This document shows, one piece after another, positions 44,401 through 55,300 of a DNA stretch of 64,000 bases (position 1 is its first letter; every line of letters begins with the position of its first letter). The notes beneath the pieces were generated by a model. The model searched no databases, was not told where the DNA came from, and worked only from the letters and a program-made list of their open reading frames with translations. The translations under genes and the position numbers were made by a program. This DNA comes from Drechmeria coniospora (Eukaryota; Ascomycota; Sordariomycetes; Hypocreales; Ophiocordycipitaceae): assembly GCF_001625195.1 (NCBI RefSeq), contig NC_054389.1:9358520-9422519 (forward strand). The letters run 5' to 3'.

Positions 44401-45699
44401 CCGGAGCCAAGAAGCAGGTTTGCAAACAGATCGATGCGCTGTATCCGAACCTGGGCAAGGAATACGGCATTCCGAATTTGCTGTTGTCGACGTACATTGC
44501 GAGGCACATCTTCAACGCGCTTGCAACCATGTTCCGGGGCGCACATGACATCCAGTACTGGTTGGGGGAGGTAGGCGGCCGCGTTTGCAAAGCCCTTACC
44601 CCGACCCAGCTGGAGCAGATGGCCGATGCCTACTCGGGCGGGAATGCGGATGAGAAACCGCGAAAGCGAAAGAATGCGTCGGCTGGTCACAAGTCGGGGC
44701 TGGATGAGCTGACGCAACAGTTTCGATCCACCGTCGTGTGGACGACGCCATTACGGATGCCTGTGTCGCAGCCGTACCGAAAGAGTAGCATGAGAGAATT
44801 GAGGACCTGTCTTCAGGCGGTCGTGTACCCGGTAAACGATCAGACGGACCCGGTCAACCGCAGGAAGCAGCTCCAAGGGTTCCCACCAAACTTCATTCAC
44901 TCGCTGGATGCGAGCCACATGCTACTGTCCGCTTTGCAGTGCGACGCCCTCGGCCTCAGCTTTGCTGCCGTGCACGATTCCTTCTGGACGCATGCCGCCG
45001 ACGTCGACGCCATGAACGAGGTCATTCGCGATTCCTTCATCAAGATTCACGAGGAGGACGTCGTCGGTCGGCTGGCGGCCGAATTCCAGGCCCGCCACAA
45101 GGGATCGTTGTACCTCGCCCATATCGACCCGTCGACGGCGGTGGCAAAGAAGATCAAGGAGCTCCGAAAAAACAGCAAGCTTTCTCCCAAGGAGGAGCTC
45201 CTCCTAGAGCACAAGCGGAATCAGCTTCAGTTGTCCGGCAACCCGTGTGACCTGGAGGCTGCCAAGAAAATCGTCACTCCGGCATCAGTTTTTGAGGAAA
45301 TGTCGGCAGGCGAGGCGGACTTTTCCATCCAGGAAGACACCAAGGACATGGGCCTCGGTGAGATTCCCGAAGGCGAGGATGAACTATCGACGAAGGAAAT
45401 CCGTGACGAGATGATGGAGAGCGACGGAGACGCCCCGTGTTCCGACGCGGCGGATATGTCGGAGCGGCTCATGGATGAGATGAAAACGACTCATTTCGAA
45501 TCGCTGGTCAGGGGGGAAGATAAAGGCAGCACGAAAAGCCGTCGTACGCCTGTGCCGGTCTGGCTACCGCTGACCATTCCAGCCATTCCGAAAAAGGTGA
45601 GGCACCCCCCTGCTGGTCACGGCACTGCTCATTTGCTGACGATCCCAGGGCGATTTCGATGTCAAGCGACTACGAGGAAGCAAGTACTTCTTTTCGTAA
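41478..45699 (+). CDS. RPO41: Mitochondrial DNA-directed RNA polymerase, 1389 aa
   Basis: Single-subunit T7-type polymerase that transcribes mitochondrial DNA. The ATG at 41478 starts a presequence-like stretch (MLSRQARSSFFTQAAAAQR). The N-terminal extension (about 1-660) holds the helical, PPR-like region and acidic linkers. The polymerase core shows PHNVDYRGRAYPIPTYLNH, HQDGTCNGLQHYAALGGD with the catalytic Asp (about residue 893), RKVVKQTVMTNVYGVT with the fingers Lys and Tyr (about 961-970), GFPPNFIHSLDASHM, and AAVHDSFWTHAAD with the second catalytic Asp (about 1167). A 52-nt intron at 45597-45648 (GTGAGG, branch CTGAC, CCAG) is inferred because splicing gives the conserved ending GDFDVKRLRGSKYFFS. 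Reading through would add an unrelated tail to 45716. Convergent with the ARC1-like gene. Confidence 0.96.
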
Positions 45700-46084
45700 T
45701 CGAATCATGCGCGTAGCAATCGGATCGCTTGGTACACGACGCCATGAACGAACCACCCATGGTACCGGTGGAGGGGGACTATTCACATGCTTTCATAGCC
45801 TTGGGGGCACAGCGGCTGCATTTTCTGGGCGTTCTTGAACGAAACGTTTATATTGCCATTGCGCGTGATCACGGTCATCGGTCATGCGGGGATTTAGCGG
45901 GAGAATATTGGTGCGCAATAGCGGACGACATTGTATAACGGATCAAAGTGCACAAGCCATATGGAAAAGTGCAAGGTGGACGTTTTGAACATGTTCTGGC
46001 GACAATCGCATCTAGTCTCGCTCGCGATGTACATGTGACAAGGCCGAGGCATGCCGTCTGTGAATCTAGTTGGGCATTCTAGCA
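45700..46084. other. Short region between convergent RPO41 and ARC1-like genes
   Basis: 385 bp between the two stop codons. It presumably holds both 3' ends. No gene or hairpin terminator was identified. Confidence 0.5.
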
Positions 46085-47278
46085 TTACCTCACGGTAGCG
46101 CCTTTGAGCGTCTTGACGGTGCACACGCCCCCGCTCTCGGTGATGAGCTTGCCGACCGTCGCCTTGCCAAGCTGTTCCACGGCGGCGGCATCAAAGGCAA
46201 CCTCGAGGCCATCGGTGGTGGTGAAGCCCGGCTGGAACATCTCCCAAATCTTCTTCTTGGGGTTCAGCTGGCCCTCCGGTTCGCCTTTCCAGCCGTCGAA
46301 AAAGACGCGGTCGCCGGCCTTGGCATTCTCGGGCGGGCTGACGAGCTCGACCGGGCCGCTGTGGTCGTCGACCTCGCCCTCCTTGAGACGGGGGGAGGCG
46401 GCGAGGACCATGGCGCTGGACTTGATGCCGCGCATCTTGACGGGCTTGAGGTTGCAGACGACGACGACCTTGCGACCCTGCATCTCGGCAAGCGGGATGA
46501 GGCCGTTGAGGCCGGAGCAGACTGTGCGACAAACTTGGCCCTCGTACTCGGTGGTATCGTCACTCGGCTGGTCGCCCATGGCGATGGTGGAAACGTAGAG
46601 CGAGTCGGCATCGGGATGGTTGATGGCCTTGAGGATATGGCCGACACGGAGATCGATCAGGGCCGGCGTCGGAGGGGCCACAACGGCGGGCGCCTTGGGC
46701 GCCTTGGGTGCCTTTTCCTTCTTCTCTTTCTTGGGCCTGTCGCCAGCAGGAGGGGCCGCGGCGGCGGCACCCTTGGACTCTGCCACCTTCTCCTTGGCTG
46801 GTTCCTTGGTGCGGTCAACGAGAGTGGTGTCCTTGTTGCCACCAGCGGCGGCGGCGGCGGCAGCAGCCTTCTCCTTCTTCAGGCGTTCCTTCTCGGCCTT
46901 GGCATCAACGGGCGGCTTCACATAACGGACGTCATCCTGATCGACGGTGAACTTCTGGTCGTCCTTGAGCGCAAGGCCGAACTGGGGCGAGTTCTGGACA
47001 AAGTCAAGGTGGCGAACGATGTGCGGAAGGCCCTTCTCGCCGGTGCGCTCGTCCGGGGTCCACTTGGCGACGACGGGCGACAAGGTCTCGAAGATGGCCA
47101 CGTCGGCCTTGCTTGGCTTGGTGCCAAGAAGGGTGGTGCGGCTGGCGAGGTGGGCGTTGAGCGTCTCGAGGATGGACGATTTCTCGTCGCCGGCCTTGAG
47201 GCGATCGGCAGTGGTGAGCCATTGCTGAATCTCAGCCTCCTCCGTGGGCGAGTATGTCTGCGAGCTGATGGTAGCCAT
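46085..47278 (-). CDS. ARC1: Arc1/AIMP1-like tRNA-binding cofactor of aminoacyl-tRNA synthetases, 397 aa
   Basis: Cytosolic cofactor; yeast Arc1 binds MetRS and GluRS through its GST-like N-terminus and delivers tRNA through a C-terminal OB fold. The ATG at 47278 (MATISSQTYSPTEEAEI) is the first Met with a family-like N-terminus; an open frame continues upstream to 47389. Residues 1-125 look like a GST-C domain (LLGTKPSKADVAIFETLSPV). Residues 130-205 are a Lys/Ala/Pro-rich linker with eight consecutive Ala. The EMAPII-type tRNA-binding domain begins near 210 (LIDLRVGHILKAINHPDADSL) and continues through RTVCSGLNGLIPLAEMQGR, VVVVCNLKPVKMRGIKSSAM and PENAKAGDRVFFDGW. The EMAPII-like C-terminal extension (FQPGFTTTDGLEVAF) is present. 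Confidence 0.93.
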   Translation of the reverse strand: MATISSQTYSPTEEAEIQQWLTTADRLKAGDEKSSILETLNAHLASRTTLLGTKPSKADVAIFETLSPVVAKWTPDERTGEKGLPHIVRHLDFVQNSPQFGLALKDDQKFTVDQDDVRYVKPPVDAKAEKERLKKEKAAAAAAAAGGNKDTTLVDRTKEPAKEKVAESKGAAAAAPPAGDRPKKEKKEKAPKAPKAPAVVAPPTPALIDLRVGHILKAINHPDADSLYVSTIAMGDQPSDDTTEYEGQVCRTVCSGLNGLIPLAEMQGRKVVVVCNLKPVKMRGIKSSAMVLAASPRLKEGEVDDHSGPVELVSPPENAKAGDRVFFDGWKGEPEGQLNPKKKIWEMFQPGFTTTDGLEVAFDAAAVEQLGKATVGKLITESGGVCTVKTLKGATVR

Positions 47279-49263
47279 TCTGGAAATGCGCAGGAGCGAG
47301 AGGGTCCGGAGAGTCGGGCGAAAAGTAGTGCGAAGGAAAGACAGTTTGGCTTTGGCAAGACGAGAAGGCCGCGACGGGGGCTTCTCCAATTGATGCTTGA
47401 CCCTTGCTTGGGTCGTGGTAAATTTTCATGCCAGTGCAATTGCGGGGGGGAGAGGGGCAGGATGGAGTTGAGATTCCTGACCACGGTAGCCTGAGGCCTA
47501 AGGCGTCAACTGCCGCCGTTGCCCGCATACAAGTACAGCCATACTGTTCTCGCCCGTCTTACAATAGACAGGCGGCGGATAAATTAGAGAATATTCATGG
47601 AAACGATGGCGACCCGATGTTGTCGATTTTTGCCCGATTCAAGGACTGTGGAGGAAATATAGACACGGGAGCCGGCCAGATGCAATTGACATGACGAGTA
47701 TAATCCGGGCAATGAAAGGATTGCATATCTGTGCGTACACGAGGGGTCGCAAATATGGCGGGCAGGAAGTAACTCGTATCCTCCTCTCGGGCAAGTTTCA
47801 ATATTTAGCCAGCATATACATCATCCGATTCACCCAGATGCAATGTGGTTGTGGCCAGCTGGAAAGGCGTTCCGGACACTCTATTCGTATTTGCGATTCC
47901 TAGACCGTCTCTTGGACACGCCTCGGTTCTCGTTCGTCCGACCAATATTCCGAGCTAGAAAATCCATGAATATCCGTGAACCCATCTTCACTGTACGATG
48001 AACATTCGCGGACGGTACGGGGTACAGCCAACCTTCTTTTGACGAAGACGGCGAACATTCGTTGATGGCAAGGCGAAATGATGGTCGGTTGTTGGTGGTT
48101 TCTTGAAAGTCTTCTCTCCCGAAAGACGAAATTGGCACTGCTATAAAAATAGCAATAATAGCAGGTCACTATTACACACAAGCAGCTGTGTTTGCCAACC
48201 ACAAGTTTGCGCAGACATTGATGACGACGGTGCGAGCGGTCCGATCGGTGCAACAGACCATAGGCCAGTTCCTACCTATATGTACTTAAGTATATGTACT
48301 TAAGTATGTATATGTACGGATACTCCATAAGTCACGGCCATAATATCCATCTACCGTAGTAATACATGTACAGGAAGAAGTACTTATACTGTAAGTATGT
48401 ACAGACTGAGAGAGGTAAGTGCACCGCATTACGGAGTGCAGTTCATGTAATCGTACTCCGTACTATATACTGACTTCAGTACGTTCTTCCGTTCACGTCC
48501 ATGTATTGCCATGAAGTGCTCCGTACGGAGGAATACTTATGCACTAGGTGATTAAGTATTTGTACAAACTACTTCGTACGGAGTACGAATAATTACACCA
48601 TTTCACGCCGAGCTTGGTACCCACCACATGTGCTCTATACTTATACAGTATTAATACTTGGTCCCTGTACGGAGTACGGAGTACAGAGGACTCCGTAAGT
48701 CATCGACTCTACAGTTGTGCGCACAACTGTACCGTACAGTACAAGTAGTACTTAAGTACTCCGTACGGAGTGCTCCATACACTACGGAACGTGAATTGAC
48801 AAATCGATTAACGCGCTGGCTCGTGACCGCGCGCCATTCCGCGCCGACCAGCGTCACGGACGCACGACTTTCACCACCCGCTTGCCATTTCGATCTAGGC
48901 GTGAAACTTTCCAATCCGTCTCGCCTCGCCACTTCATCACCCCCTTTTCCGCCTTCAACGATCGATCCAGTTTATTGCATCAATAGAATTCAATATTCTG
49001 CTCAATTCTGTACCAATCATTCATTTCCATAGCCTATCGGATGCCGAGTCGTTCACCGATCAAAGTGCTGGATTTTCGCGTTTCTCACGTAACCACTCTT
49101 CCAGTTCTGCTCAACTTCGGCAGCAATTGACCCCATATCCGCCTCCCGGCGCCCCCCTCACCAGCGATAGCGACAATCGTCTCGTGCTGAGTCGTACTTG
49201 GCTCGAGCAGTCATCATCTCCTGTCGTCGTCGCCGGGGTTCCACCGAGCCCAGACGGTATCTC
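47279..49263. other. Intergenic region between divergent ARC1-like and SNF2 genes
   Basis: 47279-48250 is ordinary non-coding DNA without recognised frames. 48270-48790 is GTAC-rich, with many TACGGAGTAC words and a 14-bp direct repeat at 48277-48304. 48800-49263 is the GC-richer promoter/leader of the SNF2 gene. Confidence 0.55.
48277..48304 (+). repeat. Two 14-bp direct repeats
   Basis: TATATGTACTTAAG occurs twice in direct succession. Confidence 0.8.
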
Positions 49264-52106
49264 ATGATGGACCCTTGTTCTTCGTCCGATGTCGAATCCG
49301 TTTTATCCGGAAGCAACAACATGACGAGCGCACCAAGCTCTCCGCCAGCTAAATCGTCGTCGCCAAAGTCGGAACGGGAGCAACTAGCTGATGACGAGTT
49401 GGAAAGGGAAGAAGAACTGGCGCGCCTCGACAACATCAAAACGGAAGAAGCACGACAAAGGTCGCTAGCTCAGAAAAGGAGGAGAAAGAAAAAGGCCGAG
49501 ACAAAGTCCGAGCGAGAGGCGAAAGCGAGAGAACTTGACGAATTACTGATGAAGAGCGCCGCCTTCAGCGACATTTTGACCAAGAAGACACAGGTTCTCG
49601 GTAGGGTCGGAAGCGGCCTTGACGGCAAAACCCTCGGCGAGCACGACTTGCAGTTGGCAAAGCAGCCGAAGTGTATGATCAATGGCACCATGAGAGATTA
49701 CCAGCTCGAGGGCCTCACCTGGATGTACGAGATTTGTTCGCAGGGCATGAGTGGTATCCTCGCCGACGAAATGGGACTCGGTACGTTCATCCTCGCCGAC
49801 GGTACAGCCAAGCGTCGTGCTAACATGCCCAGGGAAAACCGTCCAAACCATTTCGCTCATCGCTTTGCTTCGAGAGCAGGAGGGCTACCTTGGTCCGCAT
49901 CTCATCGTTGCCCCTCTCAGCACCTTGTCCAACTGGATGGACGAGTTCCACAAGTGGACGCCGTCCATACCCGTCACCATGTACCACGGCAACAAGCAGC
50001 AGCGAGAGGATATTTTCCGCACCAAGATGATGCGAAATCTCCAAGGTGGAAGGCCGACGAAGCAGTTTCCCGTCGTCTGCACATCGTACGAAATGGTCTT
50101 GCGTGACCAGCATAATCTTTCTCGCATCAACTGGGAGTTCATCATCATTGTACGTGCGAGCTCGGGTGCATGTGCCGAGGCTCAAATCGACCGACTGGGT
50201 GCTGACTGGCGATAGGACGAGGGCCACCGCATGAAGAACTCGGAAGCCAAACTGTTTCAGCAGTTGCGCCAGTTCTCCTCAGCAACCCGGCTGCTCATCA
50301 CGGGCACCCCGCTGCAGAACAACCTGAAAGAACTGTGGTCCCTGCTGCACTTCCTGCTTCCCAACATCTTCACCGACTGGGACGCTTTCGAGTCTTGGTT
50401 TGACTTCTCTGACCTCGAGGACGAAAAAGGTACCGAAGAGTTCATCGGCGATCAGATGAAACAAGATTTGGTGAAGAAAATGCACCTCATCCTGCAACCT
50501 TTGCTCCTCAGGCGCATCAAGCAGGATGTTGCTGCCCACTTGCCGAAGAAGCGCGAATACGTTCTATTCGCCCCGATGACCAAGGAGCAAACGGATCTGT
50601 ACAATGCATTCACCGACAAGGAAGTCGACGTCAGGGCCTACCTCGAAAACAAGGTCGTGGAAAAGATCAGGAATGAAACCCCAGCGGGCCGCTCAACGAG
50701 CCGAGCAACCCGATCTCGACAGTCGAGTCGGACCGCCAAGTCCAAAGGTAGCAACGGCAGCAAGCTTTCTCTTCCTTTGCGAGAGAGCCCCCTAACAAGG
50801 AGTCAAGAAGTTCCTGCAATTTCCAGGCCGAACGCTTTTAGCCTTATGATGGGGAAGCGTGAGCCCCGCGGACCCAAAAAGAATTCTGAAAAGGCAGCAG
50901 CCCAAACACTGACAGGCTGCGCGAAGCGAAAGAGCCCACCCATCTCGCTGGCATCCGAATCGAAGAGCGCCAAGTCGAGCAGGGGTTCAACTCCTGCTAG
51001 CACTCGAGGCCGTTCCCTGCAAGCGAAGGTGTACAAGGACATCAACTCAGACGAAGAAGATGCCCTGTCTGATGATGCCTTCGAGTCTAAACTTGCAGAT
51101 GAGCTCGCAGATAGCGATGAGGAAGTCATTGACAGCAGACCATCCGAGGAGATTGAGCTGGAAAAAAATGTCGACTTGGCCAGTACGTGATCGAACCCTC
51201 TCCCCTCGTGCTGAACTGCTCTAACGCCTTTGCTTTTCAGAAAAGCAGCTTGCGCAAAAAAAGCTGGGAAACCCGCTCGCACAGCTACGGTTGGTTTGCA
51301 ACAGCCCACACAACTTTTACTGTCCTTGGGCAATGAACACGGACATGGCCGTTGATCAGTCCATCGTCACCACATCGGGCAAGATGCTACTGCTCGATCG
51401 ACTGCTCCCGAGACTCTTCAAGGATGGCCACAAAGTCCTCATCTTTTCCCAGTTCACCACCCAGCTGGATATTCTCGAGGATTATAGCAGGGAGCTCCGG
51501 GGATGGAACGTCTGTCGCCTCGACGGGTCCGTTTCCCAAGAGAGCAGAAGGGCGCAAATACACACTTTTAACAATAGCTCTGACCACAAGCTGTTCCTCC
51601 TATCCACTCGCGCAGGCGGCCAAGGCATCAATCTGGCCTCGGCCGACACTGTCATCCTCTTCGACAGCGATTTTAATCCCCAGCAGGATCTCCAAGCTCA
51701 GGATCGGTGCCATCGAATCGGTCAGACCCGTCCTGTCATTGTCTACCGCCTTGCCACACGGGGGACCGTCGAGGAATCACTACTCATGTCTGCCAACGCC
51801 AAACGACGGCTCGAGAAACTCGTCATCAAAAAGGGTGGCTTCCGCACCATGGGTCAGAAGATGGACAAATCCGAGGAAGATATTGGTGCCGAGACGTTGC
51901 GCGTGTTGCTTCTGAAGGATGGCCTCGAATACCAAACCTCGACCACGGCCGGGGATGACGTTCTGAGCGATGCAGATCTCAACGCGCTGTGCGATCGCAG
52001 TGATGACGCGTTTGACAAAGCAGCCAGCGGTCTGGGTGATGCAGACAGGTACCGCATTGTCGAAACCGGTTCCGATTCGATCAAGATGATGGGCAGCAAA
52101 AAATAA
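49264..52106 (+). CDS. IRC5: LSH/HELLS/IRC5-type SNF2 chromatin remodeler, 888 aa
   Basis: Nuclear ATP-dependent remodeler of the LSH/DDM1 group (yeast Irc5, Neurospora MUS-30). Exons are 49264-49780, 49833-50149, 50216-51182 and 51241-52106, with introns of 52, 66 and 58 nt (GTACGT donors; CTAAC branch sites in the first and third). Each join restores a conserved motif. These are [15 protein letters not shown] (Walker A), [14 protein letters not shown] (DEGH box) and [20 protein letters not shown]. Motif III is [11 protein letters not shown]. The second helicase lobe has [38 protein letters not shown] and [13 protein letters not shown] Ser/Lys/Arg-rich, acidic-ended insert of about 160 residues separates the lobes. 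The first 150 residues are charged and coiled. The first in-frame ATG of the open frame is at 49264. Convergent with the ankyrin gene. Confidence 0.93.
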
Positions 52107-52363
52107 ACTCGCGTGGGCTTGAGAGCGCGGTTTGATCAAGATACACATACCATCGTGGTTGGCCGCCGGATAGCGCTACATTTGATGTCATATACCGTGT
52201 TCAGGGGGCACTGCACAGCGTGCATGGAATCATCTATCCAGGGATCTCTATAATAGTGGTTTCAAAATACAGTGAAGTCATCTCAACTCTCGGCCAGATT
52301 TCACCCAGACGCCATGGCATGAGTACGCATTTATTATCGTTAGAGGCCATATTATTTCATAGC

Positions 52364-55300
52364 TCAACTCAGCTCTGTAACATATCCAATCTGCCTTCTC
52401 GGGTCCGGCCCATCGGCCAGCCTCTTGGCCAGCTTCTCCTGGCTGTCAACGAGTTTGCGCTGAATCTCGAGGCGATTTTTAATGCGCCCGTCTGAGACTC
52501 TTTCGATTCGTTCCACCTCTTGACGCTCACTGATACGGATCGAGCTCAGTTCCCGTGCACCGTTCACTCGCTCAGCGTTCAGCTTCGACTCCCACTCGAT
52601 GACCTTGTGCTGGCGAATCTCCTCCACTTCGACCTCGGTAGCAGCGAGGGCGCGCGTCCGGTTGGCAGCGGCCTCGACCATTGCATGATTCTCTGCCATT
52701 CGTCGCTGGTGGGACACGCTAGAAAGGTTTTCCTCGAGCTGAGCGCGGGCGTGGAGGGCGCCCAAATCTTCGCTGTGAAGCCTGCGGCGGCGAACATCTT
52801 CCACTTCGGCTTTTTGCGCAAAAACTTGCTGCTCCACGTTGGCAATCTCGCGTTTACGAGCCATCGCAATCGAGAATTCTTCAGCATCCTCCGACATTCG
52901 CGACAAGCGAGCCTTGCGTGCTCGTTCCTGAACAGCCATGTCCTCTGGCAGGCCGACTGCGCCGTCCGGTTGGGCTCCGTCGACGGCGTAAAACACGTCA
53001 GTTGCTCGACTTGCGCGAAGGATGGACAGGAGCTCCTCATTGACATCCGAGGGCGGTAGAACTTTTGCGATGTACATTGTAGGCGAATACATGTAGCCAT
53101 CCTTGAGAAGGTGGTTAAATGGCTTGTTGACATACTTCCACATGCCGCTTTTGAGAAGGGCTCGAGTCGTAACAACCGGGTCCGCGGCATCGAAACAAAA
53201 ATGCAGCACGGACTTGTCAGCAATCTTGACAGACAGATCCGAGTTGGAGTCGATCAGGAACGTCATAATCCTTTGCATCTCTCGCTCCCTTTCGGCGCTC
53301 ATCTCGCCCCTGTCGGATCCGTGAAGACAAACTTCGCCGAGCGCACTTCGCCCACCGTGAAGCTGGCTAGGAAAATCAGGACTGTGGCCCGACTGGACGA
53401 GGACTTTAACGGCGGCGAGGTTCAGGTCCCTCGCGACGTTATGCAGGGAACCATCGTCCTTGGCAGGATCCGCAGCCAAGAGGTTGGACATCATTTGAAC
53501 CGCAACTTCGCCGCCGATGTGGGTGGCCATGGAAAGAGAAGTTCGCCCTTGGATGTCCATGGCATCGACATCCGCTCCTTCAAGGAGCAAGAGCTTCACA
53601 ACCTCTGGTCGTTTTGTTTGCACGGCCAGCATCAAGGGGGTCGTTCGCGACACATTTGACTCCACGTTGACGTGGGCTACACACCATCAGCAAGCGTCTC
53701 AGGGGCACGGGCCAAGCAACTCACCGCCACGCTTGAGCAGTATATCGATGACTGCTGTGCTGACTCGTTTCTGGGGCTGTCCGATGGCCCAGCTGAGAAG
53801 CGTGACTTCCTCCTCCTCCACGCCAGGATGTACGCAAAACGAGGTGGTTTGATCACAATAGAAGCCCGCATCGAGCAGTGTGGTCAGAATCTCAGAGGAT
53901 CTTGGGTATTGGTTGATTGCTCGCATCAGAACCGGCTCCGCACCCTGCTGGCTGTCCGACGCATCGATTCCGAGTCCGCCTACGTTGTAGTCGGCAAACA
54001 TTTTGAACAGCTCCAACGCCCCGTCCGGCGTGAGTTCGGTGTCGAAAATGCGCCGAAAGGCCAGCGAAAGGGATTCCGCCGTGGGCTTTCGCTCAAGAAG
54101 CCTCGCTGTCCAGGCCACATCCGCCTTCGATGCCGCTTGCTGCAGCGGCTCGCCATTGTTGTAGTTCACATCAGGCCCATGGGTCATGAGCAAGTTGAAA
54201 AACCCATCGGCCAACGGCCTCGTGGCTGGTGTAGAGTTTTTCATGACCAACACCAGCGCCAGGCTGATGGAATCACCGCAAGCGCCTTTGTCGAGAAGTA
54301 TCTGTGCCGTTTCCAGGCCGTCCTCGGTGAACCAGGTGCTGAAAGTGTCGGCTACAAAAGACTGGTCAAATGCTTTGTTGATGTCATGTTCCGGCATCTG
54401 CTTCTGCAGCAGCAAGGAGAGCGATTTTGAGGCCGAATGCTTTGCAGCATCGATGAGCGTCTTGCATCCGTTGGCGGTAGGTGATGCTCCATTGTCAAGC
54501 AGCAGCTGGACGAGATGTTCCTCCAGGTCATCCTCGTTCACAGCATCATTCAGCGCCATGTGCAAATATTCGGCCCCAGGCAGGCCGGCCTTAAAAAGGC
54601 TGCTGATGACGACAAATCTATTGTCGCGTTCCAAACACCAAGCGGCTTTGAGGGCTCGTGCAAGCGTCGACTGCGATATCTTCTTCTGGCTGCCACCCTC
54701 CGCCCACAAGCCCAAGAGCAGTTCAAGGATTTCGAGAAGCATATGCCTTGTCGCAGTAACGACAGATTCGCCGTTGTTATAGTTTGGATCCGCTCCTGAG
54801 CTGAGGAGAACTCGTAAGACCGGTTGTCCGTCATCACCATAATTCGTTGCCGTCTCCAGCTGAGCGTCGACTAGCTCGCCCCGAACTCCCCGATGAAGCA
54901 GTTGCTCAAATATGGCCGCTCGCTTCGACAGATCGCCTACTTCAGTCGCAGCCTGAAAGCCGGCTTCCAGGAGGTCTCTGTTTATGGCAGGGTCCGCCTT
55001 GAGTAGCACACCAAGAACTTCGGGTGACCCGCCACGACAAGCCTCGATAATTGCGCGGCCGTTGTTACTGGAGATGTTCGCGCCATGACCAACGAGCAGG
55101 TCGCCAAGTTCGACGTCGCCATCTCGCGCTGCGATGAGAAGAGCGGACGAAGCAACGTCACTCGATACACCAGCAGTGAGAAGACTCTGGCACATGCTGG
55201 CTCGTGAGGAACGGCTCTTCACTTCCATGGCCTTTCTCAGTGCGGTGCTGCGAACCTCGGTTGAGCTCCGCGACTGCGACAGGAGGGAGTCTAGAATCTC

